DNA from: Clostridium rectalis
Lineage (GTDB): Bacteria > Bacillota > Clostridia > Clostridiales > Clostridiaceae
DNA: 64,000 nt
Direction of reading: 5' to 3'
Assembly (NCBI RefSeq): GCF_900626095.1
Contig: NZ_UYZZ01000005.1
Location: 124,001-188,000, forward strand
Shown here: piece by piece, positions 46,591 through 55,372 of the stretch
Layout of the letters: every line of letters begins with the position of its first letter
How positions within the stretch are numbered: position 1 is the first letter of the stretch
Notes under the pieces: generated by a model
Seen by the model: only the letters and a program-made list of their open reading frames with translations
The model's database searches: none
Told to the model about the DNA's origin: nothing
Made by a program: the position numbers and the translations under genes

Positions 46591-46678
46591 AGTTAGTCTT
46601 TTTTTAATATGTCCTTGACAAAGGGTACATTTTATTAAATTAAAAGATAGTTCTTTTATTCTTTCAAATATATAAAAA

Positions 46679-48079
46679 TTAAGCTTCTACTAAAAATGCA
46701 TAATAGCCTCTCATAGTTTCATATATATCTGCTTTACTAGCTACTTCCCATGGCGCATGCATGTTATGCAAAGCTACTCCACAGTCTATTACTTCCATTC
46801 CATAATTAGCTAAAATATATGCTATGGTTCCTCCTCCACCTTGATCCACTTTCCCAAGCTCAGATGTTTGCCAAGAAACATTATGTTTATCCATTATATT
46901 TCTTATTTCTGCTATAAACTCAGGGTTAGCATCATTACATCCAGATTTTCCTCTAGCACCAGTATATTTATTAAATACTATTCCTTTACCAAAGTAAGCT
47001 GCATTTTTCTTTTCCATAACAGAAGGATAATTAGGATCAAAAGCAGCACTTACATCTGATGAGAGCATTCTAGAGTTAGCTAAAGCTCTTTTTAATTTTA
47101 ACTCATTATAATCTTCATAAAGATTCATAACTTCAGCTACTGAATTTTCAAAAAATCTTGATTGCATTCCAGTAGCTCCTACACTACCTATTTCTTCTTT
47201 GTCTACTAAAAGAGTTACACATGTTTTATCCATTTCATTAAGTTGCATCATAGCTTTAAAAGAAGTATAGGAACAAACTCTGTCATCATGACCATATGCC
47301 ATTATCATACTTCTATCAAGACCATAATCTCTAGCTTTTCCTGCTGGCACAATCTCAAGTTCGGCAGAAACAAAATCCTCTTCTGTAATATTGTATTTTT
47401 CATTTAATAATTTTAGTATATTTAATTTTACCCTACTCTTGGCATCCTTATCTTTTACAGGTATACTTCCAACTAATATATTTAAATCTTCCCCTTCTAT
47501 AGCTTTAGATAGCTTTTTATTCATTTGGTCGCCAGATAAATGTACTAGCAAATCTGATATACCAATTACTGGATCGCTATCATCATCTCCAATCACAATA
47601 TTTAAAATACTACCATCTTTTTTAACAACAACTCCATGGATAGCAAGAGGCAAAGTTACCCATTGATACTTCTTTATTCCTCCATAGTAATGGGTTTTCA
47701 TAAGAGCTAAATCTGTATCCTCATACAATGGATTTTGTTTTAAATCCAATCTTGGCGAATCCACATGGGCCCCTAAAATCTTCATGCCTTTTTCAAGAGG
47801 TTCATCCCCCATTAAAAATAAAGCAAGAGTTTTCCCCATATTATTAGCGTACACCTTATCCCCGGCCTTTAATTTTTTTCCTGATGCAATTAACTCTTTG
47901 ATATCTTTATATCCCTTTTGTTTAGCTAACTTTATAAATTCACAAATACATTCTCTTTCTGTTTTACATTTTGACATAAATTGTCTATATTCTTCTCCTA
48001 ATTGAAAAACTTTTTCTAAATCTTCCTCAGAATATTTATCCCAAGCATATTCATACTTCTTTGTTAATTTTTCTTCCAT
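46679..48079 (-). CDS. M18 family aminopeptidase
   Basis: The 466-residue cytoplasmic zinc exopeptidase removes N-terminal amino acids, mainly acidic or neutral ones in this family. It shows HVDSPRLDLKQNP with metal-binding His and Asp, VDKEEIGSVGATGM with the catalytic Glu pair, and GYGHD/DDRVCSYT-like and HAPWEV motifs near the end. Length and motif order are normal. It is a single-gene unit; the start has a modest ribosome site (AGGAAT). Confidence 0.93.
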   Translation of the reverse strand: MEEKLTKKYEYAWDKYSEEDLEKVFQLGEEYRQFMSKCKTERECICEFIKLAKQKGYKDIKELIASGKKLKAGDKVYANNMGKTLALFLMGDEPLEKGMKILGAHVDSPRLDLKQNPLYEDTDLALMKTHYYGGIKKYQWVTLPLAIHGVVVKKDGSILNIVIGDDDSDPVIGISDLLVHLSGDQMNKKLSKAIEGEDLNILVGSIPVKDKDAKSRVKLNILKLLNEKYNITEEDFVSAELEIVPAGKARDYGLDRSMIMAYGHDDRVCSYTSFKAMMQLNEMDKTCVTLLVDKEEIGSVGATGMQSRFFENSVAEVMNLYEDYNELKLKRALANSRMLSSDVSAAFDPNYPSVMEKKNAAYFGKGIVFNKYTGARGKSGCNDANPEFIAEIRNIMDKHNVSWQTSELGKVDQGGGGTIAYILANYGMEVIDCGVALHNMHAPWEVASKADIYETMRGYYAFLVEA

Positions 48080-48205
48080 ATTCCTATTGCTTTACTATTA
48101 TATTATTATATTCTAGTAGAGCAATTTTCACCTCCACTTACTGTAAATTTTATATGTATGTATATTTTATCACAATATATAATCTTTTCCACAAAATTTA
48201 AAATA

Positions 48206-49147
48206 TTATAACCATTTTCTTCTTTTAAATATCCATATAAGCAATATAGAAACTGTTACCATTATGCCTAAAACATAATAATATCCATTATTTAAGTGTA
48301 TAAAAGGCATTCCATGTACATTCATACCATACATACTTGTAATTAAATTTAAAGGTAAAAATATAGTAGCAATTATAGTAAAAATTTTCATAAGTTCATT
48401 AGTCTTATTAGCTATCTCTGACTCGAAAGCCTCTCTAACCAAAGCTAAATCTTGAACAAGACTCTCCAAAGCCATCATAAGTTTATCTATTTTATTATTT
48501 AAGCTTATAAAATATTCTATATGTTTTTGATTTATTATAGAATTATCATTACTAATTAAACTATCCCCTATATACCTTAAAGGATTTAAATATTTTCTAA
48601 TCTTATAAACTTGCCTTCTAAGCATTATTAAACTATCTAATTGTTCATGCCTAGGTCTTTTTAATATACTAATTTCTATTTTATCTGCTTCTGCTTCCAA
48701 TTGTGATATCACTTGATAATTTTTAACAATAATTCTATCAAGTATACTGTATAGTAAGATAGCTGGATAAGAGTTATTTTTTAATATAAAACAATTCCTA
48801 TTTTCATCAATATCTAACATAAGATTTTCTATCAATTCTAGGTCTTCTTTAAACGAAGTAATTATATAATGCTTTCCTAAAAAAATATATAACTCACGTG
48901 AATGAACTCCTTTACTATAGTATTGTAATATATTAAAAGTTACAAAAATATGACTATTAAGGAACTCAATTTTTGTAGCTTTCTCAAAATCTTGACAATC
49001 CTTTATATTATCCTCATTTAAATCAAACTTGTTTTTTAAATCATCTAATTCATGAACATAACAACATATCCAGTAAATTCCTTTATTCATATCCATTTTT
49101 TCATAACATATTTCATTAAAATTATTATTAATATCATAAAGTTTCAT
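48206..49147 (-). CDS. CorA-type magnesium/divalent cation transporter
   Basis: The 313-residue product has a long cytoplasmic N-terminal domain. Two C-terminal membrane helices follow, with the pore signature YGMNVHGMPF between them and a basic end (IFKRRKWL). This is the CorA 2-TM-GxN layout, transporting Mg2+ or other divalent cations. It lies nine bases after the formyl-THF ligase gene on the same strand. Confidence 0.93.
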   Translation of the reverse strand: MKLYDINNNFNEICYEKMDMNKGIYWICCYVHELDDLKNKFDLNEDNIKDCQDFEKATKIEFLNSHIFVTFNILQYYSKGVHSRELYIFLGKHYIITSFKEDLELIENLMLDIDENRNCFILKNNSYPAILLYSILDRIIVKNYQVISQLEAEADKIEISILKRPRHEQLDSLIMLRRQVYKIRKYLNPLRYIGDSLISNDNSIINQKHIEYFISLNNKIDKLMMALESLVQDLALVREAFESEIANKTNELMKIFTIIATIFLPLNLITSMYGMNVHGMPFIHLNNGYYYVLGIMVTVSILLIWIFKRRKWL

Positions 49148-49156
49148 TTAACAAAA

Positions 49157-49708
49157 TCACCCATTAGTTATTATGCCATCAATTCTTATATCTAATTCAT
49201 CCATAGGCACCTTTTTAACAACTTGAATTTTATATGCTAATCCTATTTTAGAAACGGATGGTTTTACATTTACTAAAAATCTATCATAAAACCCTCCACC
49301 GTATCCTATTCTTCCACCATTACCATCAAAAACTGCTCCTGGTAATAAAACCAAATCTATTTCTTTAGGATTTACTAAATTATTGCATATTTTTGGTTCT
49401 AAAATCCCATATGTACTAACTAATAATTCACTAAAATCTTTTATTTTTACCGCTACCATACCTTTCTCTTTAGATATAACTTTAGGAACACATACAGTTT
49501 TTCCATCTTGAAGAGCTTTTTTTATTATTAAGTGAGTATCCACCTCTGTTTTATAACTAACAAAAACAAAAATACAGTTAGAATTTTTATAAAAATTACT
49601 CTGTATTAACTTATTAAATATTTCCTTGTCTAGATATCCTCTCTCCTTATATGTTAACGCATCCCTTTTTTCCAAAACCTGTTTTCTTAAGGATTTTTTA
49701 TCTAACAT
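49157..49708 (-). CDS. 5-formyltetrahydrofolate cyclo-ligase
   Basis: This enzyme converts 5-formyl-THF to 5,10-methenyl-THF, using ATP. The 183-residue product has the family pattern: LRKQVLEKRDAL at the start, LLPGAVFDGNGGRIGYGGGFYDRFL with the nucleotide/folate loop. It overlaps the hprK end by 11 bases, so it is coupled to that gene. Confidence 0.95.
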   Translation of the reverse strand: MLDKKSLRKQVLEKRDALTYKERGYLDKEIFNKLIQSNFYKNSNCIFVFVSYKTEVDTHLIIKKALQDGKTVCVPKVISKEKGMVAVKIKDFSELLVSTYGILEPKICNNLVNPKEIDLVLLPGAVFDGNGGRIGYGGGFYDRFLVNVKPSVSKIGLAYKIQVVKKVPMDELDIRIDGIITNG

Positions 49709-50627
49709 CCTTTTCCCTCCTCAAACTTTCCTCATCCATCCTCCTATTTATGGTATCAACAGGTGTAATGTCAGAATTTAGACTATATCTGTAATTAACC
49801 GCAGCAGCTTCTATAATTACTGCAATATTTCTACCAGGTCTTATAGGTAACGTAATCTTTTTTATTGGTCTATTAAGTATATTCATTGTTTCTCCGTCTA
49901 TTCCAAGCCTATCATAATCTTGTTCTTGTTTCCATTGCTCTAAATGAATTATAATTCCTATAGTTTTAATATCTAACACTGAACTCAATCCATATAATGC
50001 AGGTACATCTATAATCCCCATACCTCTAACTTCCATCATGCCTGAAGTTATATAAGGTGATCTGCCTATTAATTTCCCATCAATTTCTTTTATATCTACC
50101 GCATCATCTGCTACCAATCTATGGCCCCTTTTGATTAATTCTAATGCCGTTTCACTTTTACCTATACCACTTTCACCTGTAATAAGAATCCCTATTCCAT
50201 ATACATCTACTAACACTCCATGAAGCCTAGTTTCTGGTGCTAACCTCTCGTCTAAGTAATTCATAAGTTTACTTATAAATCTAGTTGATATGCTTCCTGT
50301 TCTCAAAACCCATCTATTATACTCCCTAGCATTTTCCATAAATTCCTCATGGGGTTCTAAATCTCTGGTAATTATTATACACGGAGTTTCGAATTGGAAA
50401 AACTTTTTTAGTCTCTTTTTTCTAAGTTCAGAATTCATTACATCTAAAAAACTCCATTCAGCCTTTCCTATAAGCTGAACCCTTTCGTTTGCAAAATAGT
50501 TGTAAAATCCTGAAAACTGAAGTCCTGGTCTATTTATATCACTTACATCTATTTCTATATTTTCTTTTCCATTGTTTATAACTTCTAATTTTAAATCCCT
50601 TATTAATTCCTCAACAGTTACTGCCAT
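49698..50627 (-). CDS. hprK: HPr kinase/phosphorylase
   Basis: HprK phosphorylates Ser46 of HPr, or removes it, to control carbon catabolite repression in Firmicutes. The 309-residue product has the N-terminal HPrK domain. The catalytic domain has Walker A GESGIGKSETAL, the HPrK signature region with DDAVDI and EVRGMGIIDV, and a C-terminal RRMDEESLRREKD helix. It heads the unit with the cyclo-ligase and CorA. Confidence 0.96.
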   Translation of the reverse strand: MAVTVEELIRDLKLEVINNGKENIEIDVSDINRPGLQFSGFYNYFANERVQLIGKAEWSFLDVMNSELRKKRLKKFFQFETPCIIITRDLEPHEEFMENAREYNRWVLRTGSISTRFISKLMNYLDERLAPETRLHGVLVDVYGIGILITGESGIGKSETALELIKRGHRLVADDAVDIKEIDGKLIGRSPYITSGMMEVRGMGIIDVPALYGLSSVLDIKTIGIIIHLEQWKQEQDYDRLGIDGETMNILNRPIKKITLPIRPGRNIAVIIEAAAVNYRYSLNSDITPVDTINRRMDEESLRREKDVR

Positions 50628-50786
50628 CTTAATACACCTCTTCTCAACTATAACTTTTACTATATTAAAGAATAATATTTACATAAAGTTATTTTTATAT
50701 ATTTTTGGAGTAAATTTTAGACTCATATTATTTTGTTTACTAGAAACAGTTTATATGAGCCTAACAAATTTAACAATATTATTTTA

Positions 50787-52568
50787 TTATTTTCCTAAAC
50801 ATTGTAGTATACCATTAGCAATTGCTTTGGCATATTTATCTAAATAAGTATTATTAGTTAATTTCTGAGCATCGCCAGGATTAGTCAAAAACCCCAACTC
50901 TGTTAACACAGCTGTTGCCTTTGTATTATTTACAACATATAACCAGTTTCCATCCTTTAAACCTCTATCAGTTGTACCAACCTCTTTTATTATGTTACTT
51001 TGTATAGCATTAGCTAATCTTTTACTTTCCTGGCTATCTGTAAAATATAAAGTTTCAGTTCCATATGCCCCTGAACTTTCGAAAGAATTACAATGTATAC
51101 TAACAAAATATTTTGCATTGGCATTATTTGATGTATCACAACGTCTTTGTAAACTTTCCGTTACACTTAAAGGATTAAATCTTTCATCCTTTGTTCTTGT
51201 ATATACAACTTTTACACCGTTACTTTCTAATATTTTCCCTACTTTAAGTCCTACATTCAAGGTAACATCATCCTCATGAAGACCTCCAACACCAGTAGCA
51301 CCAATGTCCCTGCCAATACCATGTCCAGGATCTATACAAATTACATTACTTCCCCCTGAACCTCCTATAACATTTAAAGTTAATATAACTTCTTTTGCAT
51401 ATCCAGCTACCTTTCCTTTAAATGTATAAGTACCTCCTATAGACGTATTAGCAGATTTTACATTCCAAATAACTCCTACATTTTTTGTACTACCATCACT
51501 CATATTTGCCTGTAAATTAGTAGGCAATGAATATGGTTGTCCAACTGTAATACTATTATTAATATTTGATATGGAATTAATAGTTATATTTTTACTTTTA
51601 TCTATTAAGTTTAAGGATTTCAATATGCCTTCCGCTATGCCTTCTGCACTATTTTGCTGAAAATTACTACTATCCATAATACTTCCCTCTAAAGGATTAG
51701 ATATAAATCCTAACTCAACCATAATTGCATGAGCTGTAGTTCCTCTTAATATTTCATGATTTGAAAGGGCACTTTTTATTCCTCTATCATTCCTTAAAGT
51801 TTTACTAACTATCTTATTTTGAACTTCTTTAGCTATCTTTTGAGAAGTAGTATCCCAATCAGAGTAATAAGTTTCTATTCCATTCACATTAGTATCTGTA
51901 TACGTATTACAATGCAAACTTACAAAATAATCTGCCTTTGCATTATTTGAAATGTCAAAACGCCCTTGTAATTCATTATTTTTATTCCAAGAAACTGAAT
52001 CACTTGTTCTTGTATATACTACATTTACTCCATTATCCTTTAAAATTTTTCCCGTTTTCAAGGCTATAGCTAAGTTAATATCTTTTTCTTTAGAACCAGC
52101 TGCAGATACATTCCCATCATCAAACCCGCCATGGCCAGCATCTATACAAACAGTATATTGACTATTTACTTCTTCTTCACTTTTTATAGTAAAATTCATT
52201 TTAGCAGATTTCTTCAAATTATTTCCCCATATAGTTTTAACAGCATCTTTTATTATTAAACTATATGTTTTACCAGTTGCATAATAAGAGTTTGGAGTTA
52301 CCACAATTGATTTTTTATCATTTCCTAAAGTAACCTTTACAGATACTTTATTAGATTTTTCATCTAATACTACTACATTTTCAGTATTAACTGTAGATTC
52401 ATCTAACTCCATATTAAATTTTATTGTCCAATTTTTATTGCAATCAATATTTGTTTTCGTACCCTTGTCATCATATATATCTGCTGCTTTTATATGCACA
52501 AAACCAACAAAAAAATTAAATATAAACACCAAAATTACAAATACACTAGTCCATCTTTTGTTTTTCAC
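50787..52568 (-). CDS. Secreted N-acetylmuramoyl-L-alanine amidase with two catalytic domains
   Basis: The product is about 593 residues. After a signal peptide (about 1-29, basic KNKRW then a hydrophobic run ending IKA) comes a Big_5/SbsA Ig-like domain (about 30-130). The first amidase_3 domain (about 140-320) has IDAGHGG, SLHCNTYTD and VELGFISNP. A bacterial Ig-like Big_4-type domain lies at about 325-400. The second amidase_3 domain (about 405-590) has IDPGHGIG, SIHCNSFES and TELGFLTNP. Both active sites look complete. The GTG at 52568 is chosen for GGAGGTG five bases upstream. The tandem catalytic design is unusual. Confidence 0.92.
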   Translation of the reverse strand: MKNKRWTSVFVILVFIFNFFVGFVHIKAADIYDDKGTKTNIDCNKNWTIKFNMELDESTVNTENVVVLDEKSNKVSVKVTLGNDKKSIVVTPNSYYATGKTYSLIIKDAVKTIWGNNLKKSAKMNFTIKSEEEVNSQYTVCIDAGHGGFDDGNVSAAGSKEKDINLAIALKTGKILKDNGVNVVYTRTSDSVSWNKNNELQGRFDISNNAKADYFVSLHCNTYTDTNVNGIETYYSDWDTTSQKIAKEVQNKIVSKTLRNDRGIKSALSNHEILRGTTAHAIMVELGFISNPLEGSIMDSSNFQQNSAEGIAEGILKSLNLIDKSKNITINSISNINNSITVGQPYSLPTNLQANMSDGSTKNVGVIWNVKSANTSIGGTYTFKGKVAGYAKEVILTLNVIGGSGGSNVICIDPGHGIGRDIGATGVGGLHEDDVTLNVGLKVGKILESNGVKVVYTRTKDERFNPLSVTESLQRRCDTSNNANAKYFVSIHCNSFESSGAYGTETLYFTDSQESKRLANAIQSNIIKEVGTTDRGLKDGNWLYVVNNTKATAVLTELGFLTNPGDAQKLTNNTYLDKYAKAIANGILQCLGK

Positions 52569-52712
52569 AAAAACACCTCCATAACCAATTATAGTATTAC
52601 ATAAAATTAGACTATATAACATATATTATACTTTAAGTCTATTATAATATAAAAACTAAGATTTTTACATTTAAATTTAAAAATTTCTACATTTAATATT
52701 TGTAAAACTATT

Positions 52713-52750
52713 AAAAGACTATATGAAAATATATTTTCATATAGTCTTTT
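52713..52750 (-). terminator. Perfect 38-bp palindrome downstream of glpX
   Basis: Nineteen bases starting AAAAGACTATAT are followed directly by their exact complement, with no loop. It lies 10 bases past the glpX stop and is most simply its terminator. Confidence 0.7.
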
Positions 52751-52760
52751 ATCTATACAA

Positions 52761-53732
52761 TTAAACTATTAAATTACTTCTTAAAAGCTGATGATCCGCT
52801 GTTACAAATCTTATAGTACCAGTTTTAGACCTCATTACTACAGAATTAGTAGTTGCCCAGTTATTTTTTGAATAAACTACTCCCTTTAACAAATCACAAT
52901 CAGTAATAGCCGTTGCTGCAAAATAAACATCTTCACTTTTTACTAAATCACTTATATATAATACTTTATTTACATCATCAATACCCATAAATTTACATCT
53001 TTCAATCTCTTCTTGATTTTGAGGGATTAATTGTGCCTGCATATCGCCACCCATACACTTTATTGCTGCCGCCGCTATAACTCCTTCTGGCGCTCCTCCT
53101 GTTCCTATCATTAAATCTATTCCTGTATTTTCAAATCCACAGGCAAGTACAGCTGCTATATCTCCTTCTGAAAAAAGTTTTACCCTAGCACCCACATCTC
53201 TAGCATCCTTTATTATACACTTATGTCTTTCTCTCTCCTGGACCATAACAGTAAGTTCTGTTACGTCCTTATTTAATGCCATAGCAACATTAATTATATT
53301 TTCCTTATTTGAATTTTTAATGTTTATAGCCCCTTTAGCACCTGACCCAACTGCTATTTTTTTCATATACATATCAGGAGCATGTAATAAACTTCCTTTA
53401 GGTCCCATAGCTACTACTGCTATTGCATTGGGAAGTCCTTTAGCTATAAGTACTGTACCATCTACTGGATCCACAGCTATGTCCATTTCCTTCATCTCAT
53501 CTTTACCTATACCTAATTTTTGTCCTATATAAAGCATAGGCGCATTATCCATTTCTCCCTCTCCAATTACAACGGTTCCCCTTATTGGTAACATAGAAAA
53601 TGCACCTTCCATTCCATCAACTGCTGCTTGGTCCGCCCCTATCTTATCCCCTCTTCCCATATATTTAGCTGAACAAAGAGCTGCAGCTTCTGTTACTCTA
53701 ACTAATCCCATAGCTACATCTTGATTTATCAT
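52761..53732 (-). CDS. glpX: Class II fructose-1,6-bisphosphatase
   Basis: GlpX dephosphorylates fructose 1,6-bisphosphate in gluconeogenesis. The 323-residue product has the metal site DPVDGTVLIAKG, an early GEGEMDNAPM and a late GTGGAPEGVIAAAA. AAGGAGG lies before the ATG. It is a single-gene unit; 391 bases upstream carry no gene. Confidence 0.96.
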   Translation of the reverse strand: MINQDVAMGLVRVTEAAALCSAKYMGRGDKIGADQAAVDGMEGAFSMLPIRGTVVIGEGEMDNAPMLYIGQKLGIGKDEMKEMDIAVDPVDGTVLIAKGLPNAIAVVAMGPKGSLLHAPDMYMKKIAVGSGAKGAINIKNSNKENIINVAMALNKDVTELTVMVQERERHKCIIKDARDVGARVKLFSEGDIAAVLACGFENTGIDLMIGTGGAPEGVIAAAAIKCMGGDMQAQLIPQNQEEIERCKFMGIDDVNKVLYISDLVKSEDVYFAATAITDCDLLKGVVYSKNNWATTNSVVMRSKTGTIRFVTADHQLLRSNLIV

Positions 53733-54123
53733 TTAACATACCTCCTTGGAATATTCTATATCAATTATAATTTAAACGTTAAATAGTGTATCACATTTCC
53801 TTTTTTCAAAAAAATTCTCTCATATTATATGTAATTTACGTAAATATTATATCATATTTCAGTATTAGTACAAGTATTATTACACTTATATGTGATAAAT
53901 ATATTTTTTCAACACATAGTTTATACTAATTATGATATATATAATTAATTTAATACAAATAAATTTAAATTTATTAATTCTTCACTTATTTTATTTCCAA
54001 ACATCTGTTTATATTTGTACTAATTTGTATATTTCTGTTTTACGATTTTTCTTCACTAAATGAGAAAATTTGTTAAAATATAATAGTATGTTCTAAAATT
54101 AAGTAATAAGGTGGTAAATAACA
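53733..54123. other. 391-base gene-free region between glpX and the Spo0E-like gene
   Basis: The region is very AT-rich and lacks an ORF with a ribosome site. It contains an 18-bp AT palindrome at 53958-53975 and a TATAAT at 54079-54084 that could serve the Spo0E-like gene, but its -35 is not convincing. I see no riboswitch or small RNA that I can name. Confidence 0.5.
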
Positions 54124-54276
54124 TTGAATTCTAGTAATTTATTATTTAAAATTGAATCATTAAGATCTTATTTACATTCTCTTGTTGCCCATAATAATCT
54201 TACAGATTTAAAAGTTGTAGATTGTAGCCAAAAACTAGACAAGCTTTTAACAGAATATGAAAAAATTAAAGGGTAA
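54124..54276 (+). CDS. Spo0E-like aspartyl-phosphate phosphatase
   Basis: Spo0E-type proteins dephosphorylate Spo0A~P and so delay sporulation. The 50-residue product starts with TTG at 54124 behind AAGGTGG. It has the SQKLDKLLTEYEK pattern of the family (SQxLDxLI) and the helical N-terminal stretch IESLRSYLHSLV. It stands alone in plus orientation. The match to the core motif is good and the size is right. It is too short for ordinary ORF calling. Confidence 0.8.
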   Translation: MNSSNLLFKIESLRSYLHSLVAHNNLTDLKVVDCSQKLDKLLTEYEKIKG

Positions 54277-54287
54277 TTTTAAAAATA

Positions 54288-54312
54288 AAACCAGAAGTTT
54301 ATCTTCTGGTTT
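54288..54312. terminator. Bidirectional terminator between the Spo0E-like and flavoprotein genes
   Basis: AAACCAGAAG and CTTCTGGTTT flank a 5-base loop between convergent genes; it overlaps the stop of the minus-strand gene. Confidence 0.75.
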
Positions 54313-54883
54313 AAAGATTGTTTTTCTTAAATTCTTGTGAAATTTTTATAGCCAATTTGTATGCATCCTGTAATACTTTATGATTTTTTTCTACAGGTAT
54401 TTCATCTGTATCTACTGCATATATTTTTTCTATTTTTTTTGCGTCCATTGCAGCAAATGCTTGATTTAATACTGACTCCAATGGATTAAACATATTATTC
54501 CAACTAATTCCTGAAGTACCTAATATTATGCCCTTTTTTATTTTTATGAAATTTCTATCATTTCTTATGTACTTCTTACTCCAATAAACCTGAAGTCTGT
54601 CTATAAGGGCTTTCATAGGTGCTGGGACACTAGAAAAATACATTGGTGTTGCAACAACTATTAAATCACTATTACTTATTTTATTATAAACATCTATCAT
54701 ATCATCTTTTATTGAACATTGCTCTTTAGAATAGCAAAATTTACAATCAACACAAGGAGATATTTTCTTTTCATATACTTCTATTATATCTATTTTCCCA
54801 TCTATACCCTCTAAAAACCTTTTCATTAACGTATATGTATTACCTTTGGTATTTGGCGAAGCAAAAAATACTAAAGTATTCAT
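54311..54883 (-). CDS. NADPH-dependent FMN reductase/iron-sulphur flavoprotein-like
   Basis: The 190-residue product is a flavodoxin-fold protein with FFASPNTKGNTYTLM (FMN phosphate loop). A compact cysteine set C-x2-C-x2-C-x5-C (CVDCKFCYSKEQC) around residue 45 suggests an iron-sulphur flavoprotein of the Isf type. VVATPMYFSSVPAPMKALIDR follows, as in this family. The ATG at 54883 has GGGGG nine bases upstream. It lies downstream of fprA, so a shared redox or oxygen-defence role is plausible. Confidence 0.85.
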   Translation of the reverse strand: MNTLVFFASPNTKGNTYTLMKRFLEGIDGKIDIIEVYEKKISPCVDCKFCYSKEQCSIKDDMIDVYNKISNSDLIVVATPMYFSSVPAPMKALIDRLQVYWSKKYIRNDRNFIKIKKGIILGTSGISWNNMFNPLESVLNQAFAAMDAKKIEKIYAVDTDEIPVEKNHKVLQDAYKLAIKISQEFKKNNL

Positions 54884-54905
54884 TTTTATCATCCCCCTTT
54901 TTACT

Positions 54906-55322
54906 TTACAAATGTAAATATTTTAAAATCTGTTGTATATTAATTTCATTATAATATTTATTAAAAACTATTAAAAACTTACTAAACTCCATATTTTCCT
55001 CATCCATACATAAAAAAACAAGTTTCCATTTTAATTGTAACTTTTCTTCTATTTCCTCAATTAATTCTTCTACAGTATCTATAGCTAGCTCTTTTAAATA
55101 AGAAATTATATATTTCTTTCTCCAAATGTCTATATCCTTTTCCTCACATTCATCATCAGCATAAGCCTTAGCTGCATCAATTTCATCTTCATCAAATTCA
55201 TATAAACATTTAAATAATAGAAATTTTTCATCTTTATAATCTAATTTTTCCACTTCACTTAATCCGTTACAAACTAAAAATTCTTCTATACTCTCTTTAT
55301 TCATAATATCACTTACTTTCAA
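54906..55322 (-). CDS. Acidic protein of unknown function
   Basis: I do not recognise this 138-residue protein. It is strongly acidic (many D and E, e.g. EFDEDEIDAAKAYADDECEE) and mostly helical in appearance, with the tail FNKYYNEINIQQILKYLHL. It has no signal peptide or membrane helix. The start is uncertain: a TTG at 55322 or an ATG at 55304. It lies between fprA and a flavoprotein gene on the same strand. Confidence 0.6.
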   Translation of the reverse strand: MKVSDIMNKESIEEFLVCNGLSEVEKLDYKDEKFLLFKCLYEFDEDEIDAAKAYADDECEEKDIDIWRKKYIISYLKELAIDTVEELIEEIEEKLQLKWKLVFLCMDEENMEFSKFLIVFNKYYNEINIQQILKYLHL

Positions 55323-55372
55323 ATTATTAAATAGGGATATAGAATATCCTACACCCCTGTTCTAAAATTATA

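Larger units (their letters stand above)
45829..46629 (+). mobile_element. Internally deleted IS3-family insertion sequence with both ends kept
   Basis: The 801-bp element is bounded by inverted repeats starting TGTATCC (45829) and, on the other strand, TGTACCC (46629). About 24 of 36 terminal positions match, including a shared GAC, a long A run and CTA. It holds an intact orfA-like gene and an orfB reduced to its two ends. The DDE catalytic core is missing, so it cannot transpose by itself. I see no clear target-site duplication. Confidence 0.8.

Noticed and set aside
45817-46640. Target-site duplication flanking the IS3 element
   Set aside because: The bases next to the two ends (AAAA and TTTT) are not direct repeats, so none could be confirmed.
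53958-53975. 18-bp AT palindrome in the glpX upstream gap
   Set aside because: In DNA this AT-rich such palindromes are expected by chance; no other signal supports it.
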